Source: Acidobacteriota bacterium (GTDB taxonomy: Bacteria > Acidobacteriota > Thermoanaerobaculia > Thermoanaerobaculales > Sulfomarinibacteraceae). Taken from it: DNA of 33,212 bases. Positions 24,669 through 33,002 of the stretch are shown one piece after another. The position numbers were made by a program, and so were the translations under genes. Under the pieces are notes generated by a model. It had not been told where the DNA came from. It saw nothing but the letters and a program-made list of their open reading frames with translations, and ran no database searches. The first letter of the stretch is position 1. Each line of letters starts with the position of its first letter. Location: the NCBI GenBank assembly GCA_024641545.1, contig JAHECW010000043.1, positions 1 through 33,212 on the forward strand, read 5' to 3'.

Positions 24669-24693
24669 GGGGACCGCACCAGGTCCGGTCCCC
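24669..24693 (+). terminator. Hairpin behind the GGDEF gene
   Basis: An 8-bp perfect stem (GGGGACCG / CGGTCCCC) with a 9-nt loop starts 13 nt beyond the stop. There is no T-run, so it is a terminator-like hairpin only. Confidence 0.4.
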
Positions 24694-24776
24694 TCAACCA
24701 GGATCACGACGAAACCTCGCAGACGCAGCCGAAACTGCGAGAAAGCTCCAGCGCTCCAACCCGCTATGATGGGGCC

Positions 24777-25772
24777 TTGAGCCAACCGCACCGATCTCTG
24801 CTGATCCTCGCCATCGTCACCGCGCTCCTCGGAGCGGTCAGCAGCTGCAAGGGGCCGCAGGAACCGGAGCCCGCCGTGAGCGGCGGCGAGCTCCCGCTCG
24901 ACATTCCCACCCGGTACCCCGGCGCCGGCCGCCTGGTGGCGATCGGTGATCTCCACGGCGATCTCGAGGCGGCCCGCACCGCGCTGAAGCTCGCCGGCGC
25001 CGTGGATGACGCGGACGGCTGGATCGGCGGCGATCTCGTGGTGGTTCAGCTCGGCGACATTCTCGACCGCGGTGACGACGCCATGGAGATCCTCGCCATG
25101 CTCGACGGCCTCGGTGAGCAGGCACGGGCAGCAGGTGGCGCCATCCATCTGCTCAACGGCAACCACGAGCTCATGAACGTCAAGCTCGACATGCGGTACG
25201 TCAGCGTCGGCGGCTACCTCGATTTCCTGCCCGGAGAAAAGCCGAACCGTGATGCCGCGACCGCTCAGGATGTCGTCGACGGTATCGGCGAGCGGATCCT
25301 CGCGCTCCGCCCGGGCGGCGCGGTGGCTCTGCGCTTTGCCGGCAGAAACGTCATCACCGTCATCGGCGACACGGTCTTTGTTCACGGGGGAGTACTCCCA
25401 CGGGTCGCGGACTACGGCGTCGAACGCCTCAACCAGGAGACGAGACGGTGGATCCGGGGAGAGGATCCCTGCCCGCCCGAGCCCCTCCTGGCCGACGACG
25501 GACCGGTGTGGAGCCGCCACTACTCAGATGAACCCGATCACGACGACTGCCGACTGCTCGAAGTCACGCTGCAACGACTCGGCGCGCAACGAATGGTGGT
25601 CGGCCACACCGTCCAGAGTGAGGGAATCTCGTCAGCCTGCGACGGCCGGGTCTGGCGGGTAGACGTCGGCATGGCCGATCACTACGGCGGCGACGCGGCG
25701 GTCCTGGAACTCTCCCACGGCGAAACCCGTGTTCTCAACCTGACCGCGCAAACCGCCCGGTCACCCTCCTGA
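24777..25772 (+). CDS. Calcineurin-fold metallophosphatase lipoprotein (Shewanella-like phosphatase type)
   Basis: The 331-aa product has a lipoprotein signal (hydrophobic 8-22, Cys24 in AVSSC) and a phosphoprotein-phosphatase fold. Metal-binding motifs are GDLHGD (57-62), LGDILDRGDD, LNGNHELMN, VFVHGGVLP and VVGHTVQ, i.e. the five blocks of the calcineurin-like superfamily, in the order of the Shewanella-like PPP phosphatases. Substrate is unknown: a phosphoprotein or a small phosphoester outside the cytoplasm. The start is a TTG, the only start that gives a full signal peptide; no in-frame ATG or GTG precedes it within the frame. A TATGAT box lies immediately upstream (24765-24770), but no -35 is visible. 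The gene converges with the giant gene at 25796. Confidence 0.82.
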   Translation: MSQPHRSLLILAIVTALLGAVSSCKGPQEPEPAVSGGELPLDIPTRYPGAGRLVAIGDLHGDLEAARTALKLAGAVDDADGWIGGDLVVVQLGDILDRGDDAMEILAMLDGLGEQARAAGGAIHLLNGNHELMNVKLDMRYVSVGGYLDFLPGEKPNRDAATAQDVVDGIGERILALRPGGAVALRFAGRNVITVIGDTVFVHGGVLPRVADYGVERLNQETRRWIRGEDPCPPEPLLADDGPVWSRHYSDEPDHDDCRLLEVTLQRLGAQRMVVGHTVQSEGISSACDGRVWRVDVGMADHYGGDAAVLELSHGETRVLNLTAQTARSPS

Positions 25773-25795
25773 CCCGGCCGGGCGCGAGGCGCGGA

Positions 25796-28700
25796 TCAGC
25801 GCTCGATCCCGATCTTCGCCAGCCGGTTCTGCCAGGTCAACGAGGCCAGAAGTTGACCATCGGGGAGAAGCGCCAGGACCGTAACCCCTTCCAGCCCGTC
25901 CCGTAGGAGCCGTGGAGGTTCGACACCGGCCGGATCGACGAGCCAGATCTCCCCGGGCGTCGGTGCGCTGGCCGCGAGCTCCCCGGAAGGGAGCATGGCG
26001 AGATACCCCTCCTGCTGGTCACCAGCGCTCCAACCGGGAACCTCGAGGCTGCGAACCACCGTCCCGTCGGTTGGATCGACGAGGGCGACGACCCCCTCGG
26101 ATGGAACCGCAACCGCGATCAATCCACCGGCCCAGGCGAGCCCGACGACCGGACCGGGAAGGATCGCAAGGCTCTCGGCGTGCCACTCCGGGGGCCGGCA
26201 GCGCATCAAACGCCGGTTGCCGGTGTCGGCGACCACGAGGCTCCCATCCGGCGCCCACAAGAGTCCTCGGGGCCCGTAGTAGTCGTTCTTGAGCACTTTG
26301 GTCGTGCCATCGGGCAGGAGCAGCTGTACCCGGCCGTTCCAGGTGTCGGCGACCGCGAGGGTGCCGTCGGCTGCGAGCGCGAGCCCGGACGGCTCGAGAA
26401 ACTCGCCCGGCCCCGAACCCTCGACCCCCTCGGTGTCCATACACAGCCCCTGTGCCGAATACCAGCGAAGGCGATGGTGTTGGGTGTCGGCGACGACAAA
26501 CCAGCCGTCGGGTGAGACCCCGAGTCCGCGAGGTTCGTCCAGCCCGCGCAGGGAGGTCCCGTCCGCCGGCTGCCAGGGCGAGGTGCAGGCGAGGCTCGAG
26601 GTTTCGAGGATGAGACCGTCATCGAGCACGAGCCACAGACGGGTCGAACTCCCTTCGGCCGCCGCCACCGATTCCAGGCCGTCAAAACCGCGCCGCCAGC
26701 GCAGGACGGCCCCCGCGCTCTTGTGCAGGCCGGTCGCGTCGAGCGCCCAGAGAACCGGCCCCTGCCACGCCAGGGCGCGGATGTCTTCGAGGGAGCCGTG
26801 AACCTGCATCTCCGATCCGTCGCGACCCACCCAAACCGTGCTGCCGTCGCTCCACGCGATTCCGGGACCTCGTGCAGCCGCAGCGCTGACGGCGGCCGGG
26901 GAGGTCTGTTGCCAACGGGTTCCTCCCAGGTGCTTCCACAACCCCGTCCCGCCCCAAGCCCAAACCTCGTCCGCCGCGGTCAGATTCTCGGCGCCCTCGA
27001 TCCGCCCCGCACCCGTCCAGGACGCTCCGGCTTCTCGACGGATCCACAGACCGCCGTCGCCGCAGACCGTCCACCTCTCCGGACCTCGACGCGCTACCGC
27101 GGTCGTCGGACTGCACGGTGGAGGATCGAGCACCGCAATCTTTTGGGCCATCAGATCGAGATCCACCATCGAGCCGTCGCGAAGAACCGCGGTCGCCCCG
27201 GACTCGTCGAGGGCGAGCGAGCGGACCACGTCGACGCTCCGCTCCGGGACCCTGCCGACGACCTCGATTCCCGCGGGCAGCTCGACGGTGGGCTTGAAGG
27301 GTGACTCGGTGGAGACGGTGTTCGGCAGCACTCGATAGAGGACCGCACCGTCGTGCCCGGCAAATCGCAGCAGCCCAGGAACACCGGCCAGCGGGTCGGG
27401 CCCCGGCAGGCCGTAGCCCTGCCGTTCGATGTCGGCGAGTACCACCCATGCCACCTGATACCGGTCGAGCACCGCCCTGCGGGCGTGGGGATTCGCTCCG
27501 GCGTAAAGCGTCTCCAGGTCGGCGAAACGGGCGGTGATCTCGAACTGGGACTGCCCGCGCTGCTTGAGGTGCCAGTCCCAACCGACGACGGTGGGTTGAC
27601 CGGTGTGCATGACGATCCGGGTGTACCGGTTGTACGAGATGCCGGCCGCCTCGGCCACCGCGTCGCCCGCCGCGGCGGCGCCCTGCAGCGCGCGCACCAG
27701 GAACCACGTCTGCGGCGCTTTTTCGGCGAGAAATGCCTGACCATCGAGGGTCGGGCGGGGAGAGATCATTCGGGGCTGGAGCCAACCCTGGGCGACCCCG
27801 AGCGGCAGATTGACCAACGCCACCATCTGCAACGGCAACCAGACCGCCACCAGCACTCTGCGCCGCCATCCACGCTCGCGCAACAGCATGGTTGCAAGAG
27901 CGATCGCGAGCAGGAGCCAGATCCCGTTGTAGATCTTGAAGACGGTGTTCATGCGATCGATGAGGGTGAATCGCTCACAGAACGCCACCGCCATCGTGGC
28001 GAGCGCGGCCAACGACCAGCCGAGACGCAGCAACCGATCCCGAGTGCGCACCGCGGCAACGAACAGGAGCGCGGTCACGGCGAGCGCCGCCGCCGCCGCT
28101 CCCGAACCGAAGCTCAGACCGGCGACGATCCCGACCGCCGCGGCGGGGATGACGATCCAGCCCCGCCGACCGATCGACACGACCCCAAGCACGGCGAGCG
28201 GCACGAGAAACACGCCGAAGTGACGGAGCAGCACCCACCACGGTGCGAAGTCCGCATCGGTGAAGAACAGACCGCGGCCGCCTCCCGCTCCCGCGCTGAT
28301 CCCTACGACCAGTTCGACGATGAACGGCGCGGCGGCGACGAGGCTCACCAAAGCGGCCGCGGTCAGCCTACCGAGACCGATCTCCGGCCGGCGCGACACC
28401 GCGATGGTGCCGAGACCCAGCGCCGCCGTGACAATGAAGAGATCCCATGGATTTGTCGCCACCAGGACCGCGACGCACAGACCGCAGAGAACCGCCGGCG
28501 GGATCCATCCCTTGCGATTCTCATCGGTGCAGAGCCAGCCCCAACCAAGCACCGTCAAGACAACCGGGAGGGCGATGAAATGGCCGTGCAGATCGGCGAA
28601 GATCGCCGTCCACAACGGGTACTCGTCGATGGCGAATCCCGGAATCACCCGCGACGTGGCCCACCACATGTCGAACCAACGGCCGGCGCGGCCGAGATCG

Positions 28701-31315
28701 AGCTCCCAGAGCCACTCGAGATTGCCGGAAAGCAACACCAGCAGTGGCAGCACGGCCGCGGCGAACCACCGACGACGGCGCGTCAGAAGGAGACCGAAAC
28801 CCGCCAGGACCCCAGCCCCGAGCGCGGGGATGGCCGCCGACATCAGGTTGTAGCCGACCCCGGTCGAGCACCCGGTCACGAGAATCGGGAAGGCCGCCAG
28901 GACCTCGCCGAAATAGTAGTAATGGAGGGACATCCCGGCCATCCAGGGCTCCATCGGAGGCCAGGAGGTCGACCGGACAAAACTGTTGAGGAAGGAGAAG
29001 TCCATCGGCTTCTCGCCCCAGTGGATCGCCGGGTTGAAGAGGCGAACCACCAGGAAGAGCAGACCCACCGCGACGACTGTCGCAACCACCCCGACGATGG
29101 CCCTTCGCCGTCGTTTCAGAATGCTCCATGCCTCCCGCCTCCGCTTCACCAGACCGAACCCGCCGGCGGCGATGACCACGATGAAGATCGACGAGGCGGC
29201 GGCGGCGCCGGTCGGCCAGAGGCCGAGCTCGCTGCCGAACCACATCACCCAGGCGGGGACGATCCAACCGGTAGCCAGGGCGAGGCCGATGCCCGCATCG
29301 GGCAACCGCTTCAACGTCGGCAGGAAGATCGTCCAGATCGCCAAACCCAACGCGCCGAAGACCGCCGCCCAGATTGCCAGATCCCACGCCTGGCGAATGC
29401 CGGTCGGCACCGGGTTGACGGCGGGAAGCGGTTCGACGAATCGATCTTCGAGGGCGCGAAAGTCCAGATCCTGGAGATACGGAAGCGGGCGCTGGACCCG
29501 TTCGGTCAGTTCTTCCGGCGAGACCTCCGCGGTCCGCCGGAAGATGACGACGCGCGGAAAATCATAGTTGACGAAGCTCTCATCGGCGAGCTGAACGGGC
29601 GCGAAGAGACCGAAGATCCGCGGTCCCCGGTCGACCCGCGCCACCGGAGTGAACCCGGCTTCGCCGGCGAGCAGCAGCCGGTAGAGCCGACCGGTGAGCG
29701 GGAACCGTTCCGGGTTCGCCAGCACCGTCCGCCGGACCCGGTTGGATGTCAGGACGACCCAGTCGGCGCGTGCGAGTTGGCCGCACCAACGAAGCGATTT
29801 GTCGGAATCATCGCGGAGGTCATACGACGGCAGATCGATCCGCTCGACCGGGCCGTCTTTCGGACGGAGATCGAGGGTCTCGTCCCAGTGCTCGTAGGCC
29901 ACCACCTGTTCGGCTTCGATCATCATGCCGAGCCAGCGGGCGGCGGTCCGGTGCGGATGGGGTTCGACGAAAGCCCAGACGAACGCGAGTCCCCACAGAA
30001 TCGTCCCGGCGGCCACCGCCGCGACCGCGAACCGGCGGCGCCGCCGGCGCAACCGCATCAGCCACCAGGCCGCCACCAGGGTCCCTGGCACGACCAGCGG
30101 TTCCCAGTAGCGCAGGTACTTGACCTGCAGGGTGCTGAGCCGGACCGCCATGGGAATCAGCCACGCGAGCAGGATCAACAGCAGGGTGAATCCGGGCGTC
30201 CAGCTGACGGCGAGCCACCGCCGCCAACGTTTGAGAATCCTGGTCGCACCCGCGCCGGAGCCGATAAGCACGGCCGCCGCCATCAACGGCCCGAGGCCCC
30301 AGAGCGCGAGCTCGTTGAGTGGATACAGGACCGGCAGAGTGCCGTGGTAGACCCGGACATACGGCAGATCGGCCTCGCCCATGACCATCGCCACCTGCTC
30401 ACCGACGCCGCGGAGGTACCCCGGGTTGAGTGCGACGCTGAAGAAGGCAGCGCCGCCGTCGCCGCCGACGCCCATGAGCCGGGCAAGCTGTTCTCCCGTG
30501 ACCATCGCCGCGAACACGCCGACGCCGAACAACGCCAACCTCGAAACGCCCTTCTGCGAACGGGCGACCTGGAGCGCCGCGGCGAGGACGACGACCGGCA
30601 CAAGAGCAGCGAACGGGAACCCGCCGTCGACAAAGGCCCAGGGCTGGCAGAACCAGAAGGCGGCGACGCCGACCGCGATCGCCACCGCACACAGCCGGAT
30701 CGCTTCGATCAGATCCTGCCGCCGCATGACGATCACCAGCGCGACTCCGAGAGGCGCGACCAGCGCGAGCGACGAGACCTTCACCGCCAGCGATGCGCCG
30801 ATGGCGGCGCCGGTCGCCGCTGCACTCAGATTGTCGCCTCGGGACGCAAACCAGAAGCACGCCGCCAGCGCCGCCACGACCCAGACCGCATGATGGCTTT
30901 CGACGGTCGCGAAGTGCGACTGTTGAAGATCGAGAGGAACCCAGGCGACCAGAAGAAGAAAGAGCTCGCCGGTGCGACGTCCCCAGACGCGGTGGGCGAG
31001 CATCCATCCGAGGAGGATCGCCAGCATCGATGCCGCAAGGGACAAGGCCCTGCCCCCGACGAGGAGGCTCCGGGAGTCGTCCCCGATCAAGAGGAGGCCG
31101 GTTACGGCTCGGACCGCCTGAAAATGGAGCGACCCATAGGCGTAGAAGCCGGGATCGGCAAACCAGTTCGTCGCCCGTTCCGAGACATAGCCGACCTGTC
31201 GCTCATCCGGGTGGGTCGATGAGGAACTCGTCCCGTAATCCCAGCCCTGAAGGACAAGGCGGAGGCCAAGCACGACGAGCAGGAGAACCCAGGTTCGCTT
31301 GCGCAGCATCACCAT
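25796..31315 (-). CDS. Giant membrane protein: ArnT/PMT-like GT-C half + DUF2298 (Chlor_Arch_YYY) half + NHL beta-propeller
   Basis: The product is about 1839 aa. Residues 1-~560 carry an N-terminal multi-helix membrane region whose first extracytoplasmic loop has HPDE (35-38), as in ArnT/PMT-type (GT39-like) glycosyltransferases that use lipid-linked sugars. Residues ~690-1340 match the DUF2298 family of archaea and Chloroflexi: PPMEPWMAGMSLHYYYFG (~788-805), FADLHGHFIALP (~906) and RMNTVFKIYNGIW (~1122). DUF2298 function is unknown. The last ~480 residues are beta-rich, with three clear NHL-type repeats (EPRGLGVSPDG, EPSGLALAADG, GPRGLLWAPDG; ~1590-1710). Inference: transfer or remodelling of sugars at the outer face of the membrane, with the propeller binding substrate. 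The start is uncertain; ATG at 31315 or 31309 directly before the first helix is chosen, but the frame is open to 31540. Confidence 0.85.
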   Translation of the reverse strand: MVMLRKRTWVLLLVVLGLRLVLQGWDYGTSSSSTHPDERQVGYVSERATNWFADPGFYAYGSLHFQAVRAVTGLLLIGDDSRSLLVGGRALSLAASMLAILLGWMLAHRVWGRRTGELFLLLVAWVPLDLQQSHFATVESHHAVWVVAALAACFWFASRGDNLSAAATGAAIGASLAVKVSSLALVAPLGVALVIVMRRQDLIEAIRLCAVAIAVGVAAFWFCQPWAFVDGGFPFAALVPVVVLAAALQVARSQKGVSRLALFGVGVFAAMVTGEQLARLMGVGGDGGAAFFSVALNPGYLRGVGEQVAMVMGEADLPYVRVYHGTLPVLYPLNELALWGLGPLMAAAVLIGSGAGATRILKRWRRWLAVSWTPGFTLLLILLAWLIPMAVRLSTLQVKYLRYWEPLVVPGTLVAAWWLMRLRRRRRRFAVAAVAAGTILWGLAFVWAFVEPHPHRTAARWLGMMIEAEQVVAYEHWDETLDLRPKDGPVERIDLPSYDLRDDSDKSLRWCGQLARADWVVLTSNRVRRTVLANPERFPLTGRLYRLLLAGEAGFTPVARVDRGPRIFGLFAPVQLADESFVNYDFPRVVIFRRTAEVSPEELTERVQRPLPYLQDLDFRALEDRFVEPLPAVNPVPTGIRQAWDLAIWAAVFGALGLAIWTIFLPTLKRLPDAGIGLALATGWIVPAWVMWFGSELGLWPTGAAAASSIFIVVIAAGGFGLVKRRREAWSILKRRRRAIVGVVATVVAVGLLFLVVRLFNPAIHWGEKPMDFSFLNSFVRSTSWPPMEPWMAGMSLHYYYFGEVLAAFPILVTGCSTGVGYNLMSAAIPALGAGVLAGFGLLLTRRRRWFAAAVLPLLVLLSGNLEWLWELDLGRAGRWFDMWWATSRVIPGFAIDEYPLWTAIFADLHGHFIALPVVLTVLGWGWLCTDENRKGWIPPAVLCGLCVAVLVATNPWDLFIVTAALGLGTIAVSRRPEIGLGRLTAAALVSLVAAAPFIVELVVGISAGAGGGRGLFFTDADFAPWWVLLRHFGVFLVPLAVLGVVSIGRRGWIVIPAAAVGIVAGLSFGSGAAAAALAVTALLFVAAVRTRDRLLRLGWSLAALATMAVAFCERFTLIDRMNTVFKIYNGIWLLLAIALATMLLRERGWRRRVLVAVWLPLQMVALVNLPLGVAQGWLQPRMISPRPTLDGQAFLAEKAPQTWFLVRALQGAAAAGDAVAEAAGISYNRYTRIVMHTGQPTVVGWDWHLKQRGQSQFEITARFADLETLYAGANPHARRAVLDRYQVAWVVLADIERQGYGLPGPDPLAGVPGLLRFAGHDGAVLYRVLPNTVSTESPFKPTVELPAGIEVVGRVPERSVDVVRSLALDESGATAVLRDGSMVDLDLMAQKIAVLDPPPCSPTTAVARRGPERWTVCGDGGLWIRREAGASWTGAGRIEGAENLTAADEVWAWGGTGLWKHLGGTRWQQTSPAAVSAAAARGPGIAWSDGSTVWVGRDGSEMQVHGSLEDIRALAWQGPVLWALDATGLHKSAGAVLRWRRGFDGLESVAAAEGSSTRLWLVLDDGLILETSSLACTSPWQPADGTSLRGLDEPRGLGVSPDGWFVVADTQHHRLRWYSAQGLCMDTEGVEGSGPGEFLEPSGLALAADGTLAVADTWNGRVQLLLPDGTTKVLKNDYYGPRGLLWAPDGSLVVADTGNRRLMRCRPPEWHAESLAILPGPVVGLAWAGGLIAVAVPSEGVVALVDPTDGTVVRSLEVPGWSAGDQQEGYLAMLPSGELAASAPTPGEIWLVDPAGVEPPRLLRDGLEGVTVLALLPDGQLLASLTWQNRLAKIGIER

Positions 31316-31491
31316 CGAGGGTAACGGAGATCTGCCTCCACCGTCCACTGGTCGGGCGCCGACCGAAACACCGGATCCCGCGATCTCCTGACCGCCGACC
31401 ACGAATCGACAAAGTCGAGAGAGTTTCTCCCGAAACGTCATCTCCGGCCGGATTGCCCGAGTAAAATGTGTCCGGACACGAGGAGGACATC

Positions 31492-31998
31492 GTGCGGATC
31501 GATCCAAAAGCGACGGCAGTCGACCTCTCGCGGGCGGCAAAACAGTGGCAGTCTCTCGGCGAAGCGAAGATCACCGCGGGACGAAACCAGGGAGACGGCA
31601 ACGGCTTGCGCCGTCTGTCGAGCCTGCTCGATGCGGTCGGACCCCTGAGAAAGTCACAGACGTTGTGGATCGAGGCGGCCAAGCTCATGCGCGAGGTGGG
31701 TGCCGCCAACGAACGTTCGGCTGCGGTTGCGGACCAGCAGGCCGGAGCGTGCGACCGCCAGATCGGCTTCTGCGGCGAGTCGTTTCACGAACTCGTGATG
31801 GAGCGGGCCTTCGACAAGGAGCGGCCCCCGAACCTCGCCGAGACCAGGATCGCGGCGTACGAGTTTGAACGCAACGCCGACAACCGTCCCTTCGAGTGGC
31901 TCATCGCCCAGTTTCTCGCCGACCCGGCCCTCGGCAGGCGCACCACGTGGGGTGAAGGCATGGATCTCTGGTGGTTCTCCCGAGCTTCGGGTTCGTAG
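31492..31998 (+). CDS. Conserved-looking hypothetical protein, 168 aa
   Basis: No family is recognised. The soluble, mostly helical protein has charged helices, a pair of cysteines (QAGACDRQIGFCGESF) and a C-terminal tryptophan-rich tail (WGEGMDLWWFSRASGS). It has no signal peptide or membrane segment. The GTG at 31492 is chosen because GAGGAGG (31480-31486) sits 5 nt upstream; an ATG at 31468 lies in frame but has no site. TAAAAT at 31462-31467 fits a -10 box for a short leader. It is divergent from the giant gene and could share a regulatory region with it. Codon bias matches the window, so it is probably real. Confidence 0.65.
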   Translation: MRIDPKATAVDLSRAAKQWQSLGEAKITAGRNQGDGNGLRRLSSLLDAVGPLRKSQTLWIEAAKLMREVGAANERSAAVADQQAGACDRQIGFCGESFHELVMERAFDKERPPNLAETRIAAYEFERNADNRPFEWLIAQFLADPALGRRTTWGEGMDLWWFSRASGS

Positions 31999-32060
31999 AC
32001 TCCGGGTGACGAACATCGACACCGGGAGCTCTGCAAGACCTCCTCGGGATCGACGGGTGA

Positions 32061-32357
32061 TCAGAACCCGTCGGCCGCGGTTTGGAGGATGAGCCGTTCT
32101 TTTGCCGGCCGCGACAGGGTTTTGATCCGACGTTCGCGGATCGAGGCCCCCGACCGATCCGGCTGGAGCTCGTGGTAGCGCAGGACGACCGGCCGGCGGC
32201 CTCGGGTGTAACGAGCGCCTTGACCGGCGTTGTGCTGTTCTACCCGGCGTTCGAGATCGTTGGTGATCCCGGTGTAGAAGGTGCCGTCGGCGCACTCGAC
32301 GATGTAGACAAACCAATCCTCGACGAGGTTTTCATTGGGTTGTCTGGCTTCCGGCAT
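32061..32357 (-). CDS. GIY-YIG domain protein (UPF0213/YhbQ type)
   Basis: The 98-aa protein is a single GIY-YIG nuclease-type domain. The signature pair is VYIVECADGTFYTGIT (17-32), followed by TNDLERRVEQHNAG with the family arginine, and the distal SIRERRIKTLSRPAKERLI. The YhbQ group is often annotated as an endonuclease acting on damaged or structured DNA; its physiological role is unclear. Length and motif order match the group. A 292-nt space separates its start from the tRNA-Arg gene, so it may have its own promoter, which I could not identify. It converges with the hypothetical gene at 31998. Confidence 0.9.
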   Translation of the reverse strand: MPEARQPNENLVEDWFVYIVECADGTFYTGITNDLERRVEQHNAGQGARYTRGRRPVVLRYHELQPDRSGASIRERRIKTLSRPAKERLILQTAADGF

Positions 32358-32605
32358 GGGCTTGGGCTCTCTCTTCCCGCGGTCAAGTTTAGACCGAAAG
32401 GGAGAAACGGCGGACCGGAAGAGACTCGTGGCATGAAACGACCGCTGGGTTCCGCCTCAGAATCGCCGCGGGTCTGTCCGCAGATCGGGGTCCGCCTCTC
32501 CTGAGAGCCAGTGGCCACGGTTGCGAGGAACCGCCGCAGCAACTTCATCGACAGCGATTTGCCGAACCGGAAAACGGGCAGCGCCGTGCAGAATGGTGTG
32601 GCAAT

Positions 32606-32633
32606 TGAAAACGACCACCGCGACGGTGGTCGT
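32606..32633 (-). terminator. Rho-independent terminator of tRNA-Arg
   Basis: On the minus strand a perfect 10-bp stem (ACGACCACCG / CGGTGGTCGT, loop TCG) is followed directly by a TTTTC run (plus strand GAAAA). It lies about 17 nt beyond the CCA end of tRNA-Arg. Confidence 0.8.
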
Positions 32634-32649
32634 AAGTCATTGATTTCAG

Positions 32650-32726
32650 TGGTGCGCCGGGAGGAACTCGAATCCCCGACCTTCTGATCCGTAGTCAGAT
32701 GCTCTATCCAATTGAGCTACCGGCGC
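32650..32726 (-). tRNA. tRNA-Arg(ACG) with encoded CCA
   Basis: A complete cloverleaf: acceptor GCGCCGG/CCGGCGC, D arm GCTC-AATTGGATA-GAGC, anticodon stem TCTGA/TCAGA around loop CTACGGA (anticodon ACG, normally edited to ICG), variable AGGTC, T arm GGGGA-TTCGAGT-TCCTC. The discriminator A is followed by an encoded CCA at 32650-32652, unlike the tRNA at 5778. Confidence 0.96.
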
Positions 32727-32739
32727 ACACCGGGAGCGC

Positions 32740-32768
32740 ATTGTGCCACAGGGTATTCCTCGATGCAA
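32740..32768 (-). promoter_or_regulatory. Candidate promoter of tRNA-Arg
   Basis: The minus strand has TTGCAT (32763-32768), a 17-nt spacer and CACAAT (32740-32745). It ends 13 nt before the mature tRNA 5' end, which gives a normal short leader. Match is moderate. Confidence 0.45.
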
Positions 32769-32772
32769 GAGT

Positions 32773-32951
32773 CAGAGCCCGTTCCCGTGCCCGCATCCGC
32801 GCCGGTGACCACACTCGGTACCGGCGCCGTTGAAATTCTCGAGTCCCCAAGGCCATCGATATCGGTTGCGCCTGCGACCGCAACGGGAAGAGCGGAATCT
32901 CCGGGTTGATGCCGAAGCCGGAGCCGGACGCGGACGCGGACACGGATTCTG
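32773..32951. repeat. Imperfect inverted pair of period-6 GC repeats
   Basis: Left arm 32773-32804 reads CAGAG followed by CCCGTT, CCCGTG, CCCGCA, TCCGCG. Right arm 32918-32951, read on the minus strand, is CAGAA followed by TCCGTG, TCCGCG, TCCGCG, TCCGGC. The arms are diverged copies of the same sequence facing each other across 113 nt. They fill the 276-nt spacer between the tRNA-Arg promoter and the ABC gene promoter. A third copy of the hexamer block is at 9844-9872. Confidence 0.5.
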
Positions 32952-32977
32952 GAACCCAGGTACAGGAACCGCGTATC
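32951..32977 (+). promoter_or_regulatory. Possible ECF-type promoter of the ABC transporter gene
   Basis: GGAAC (32951-32955), a 16-nt spacer and CGTATC (32972-32977) match the layout of ECF-sigma promoters. A TATCAT box (32974-32979) also fits a sigma-70 -10, without a -35. Weak evidence. Confidence 0.25.
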
Positions 32978-33002
32978 ATTCACCCGACTCACGGGGAGGA
33001 AC

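Noticed and set aside
27353-31222. A 1289-codon open frame on the plus strand, opposite the giant membrane-protein gene
   Set aside because: It is rich in Arg, Gln, His, Asp and Pro, has no recognisable motif or ribosome site, and lies antisense to a frame with clear membrane helices and family motifs. Long antisense frames are expected at this GC content.
31316-31540. 75-residue N-terminal extension of the giant membrane protein
   Set aside because: No ribosome site at its first start and no conserved-looking sequence, and it runs into the promoter and ribosome site of the divergent gene. It remains the less likely option rather than excluded.
32650-32726. tRNA-Arg as an integration site for a genomic island
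   Set aside because: No integrase gene or direct repeat of the tRNA 3' end is seen in the window.
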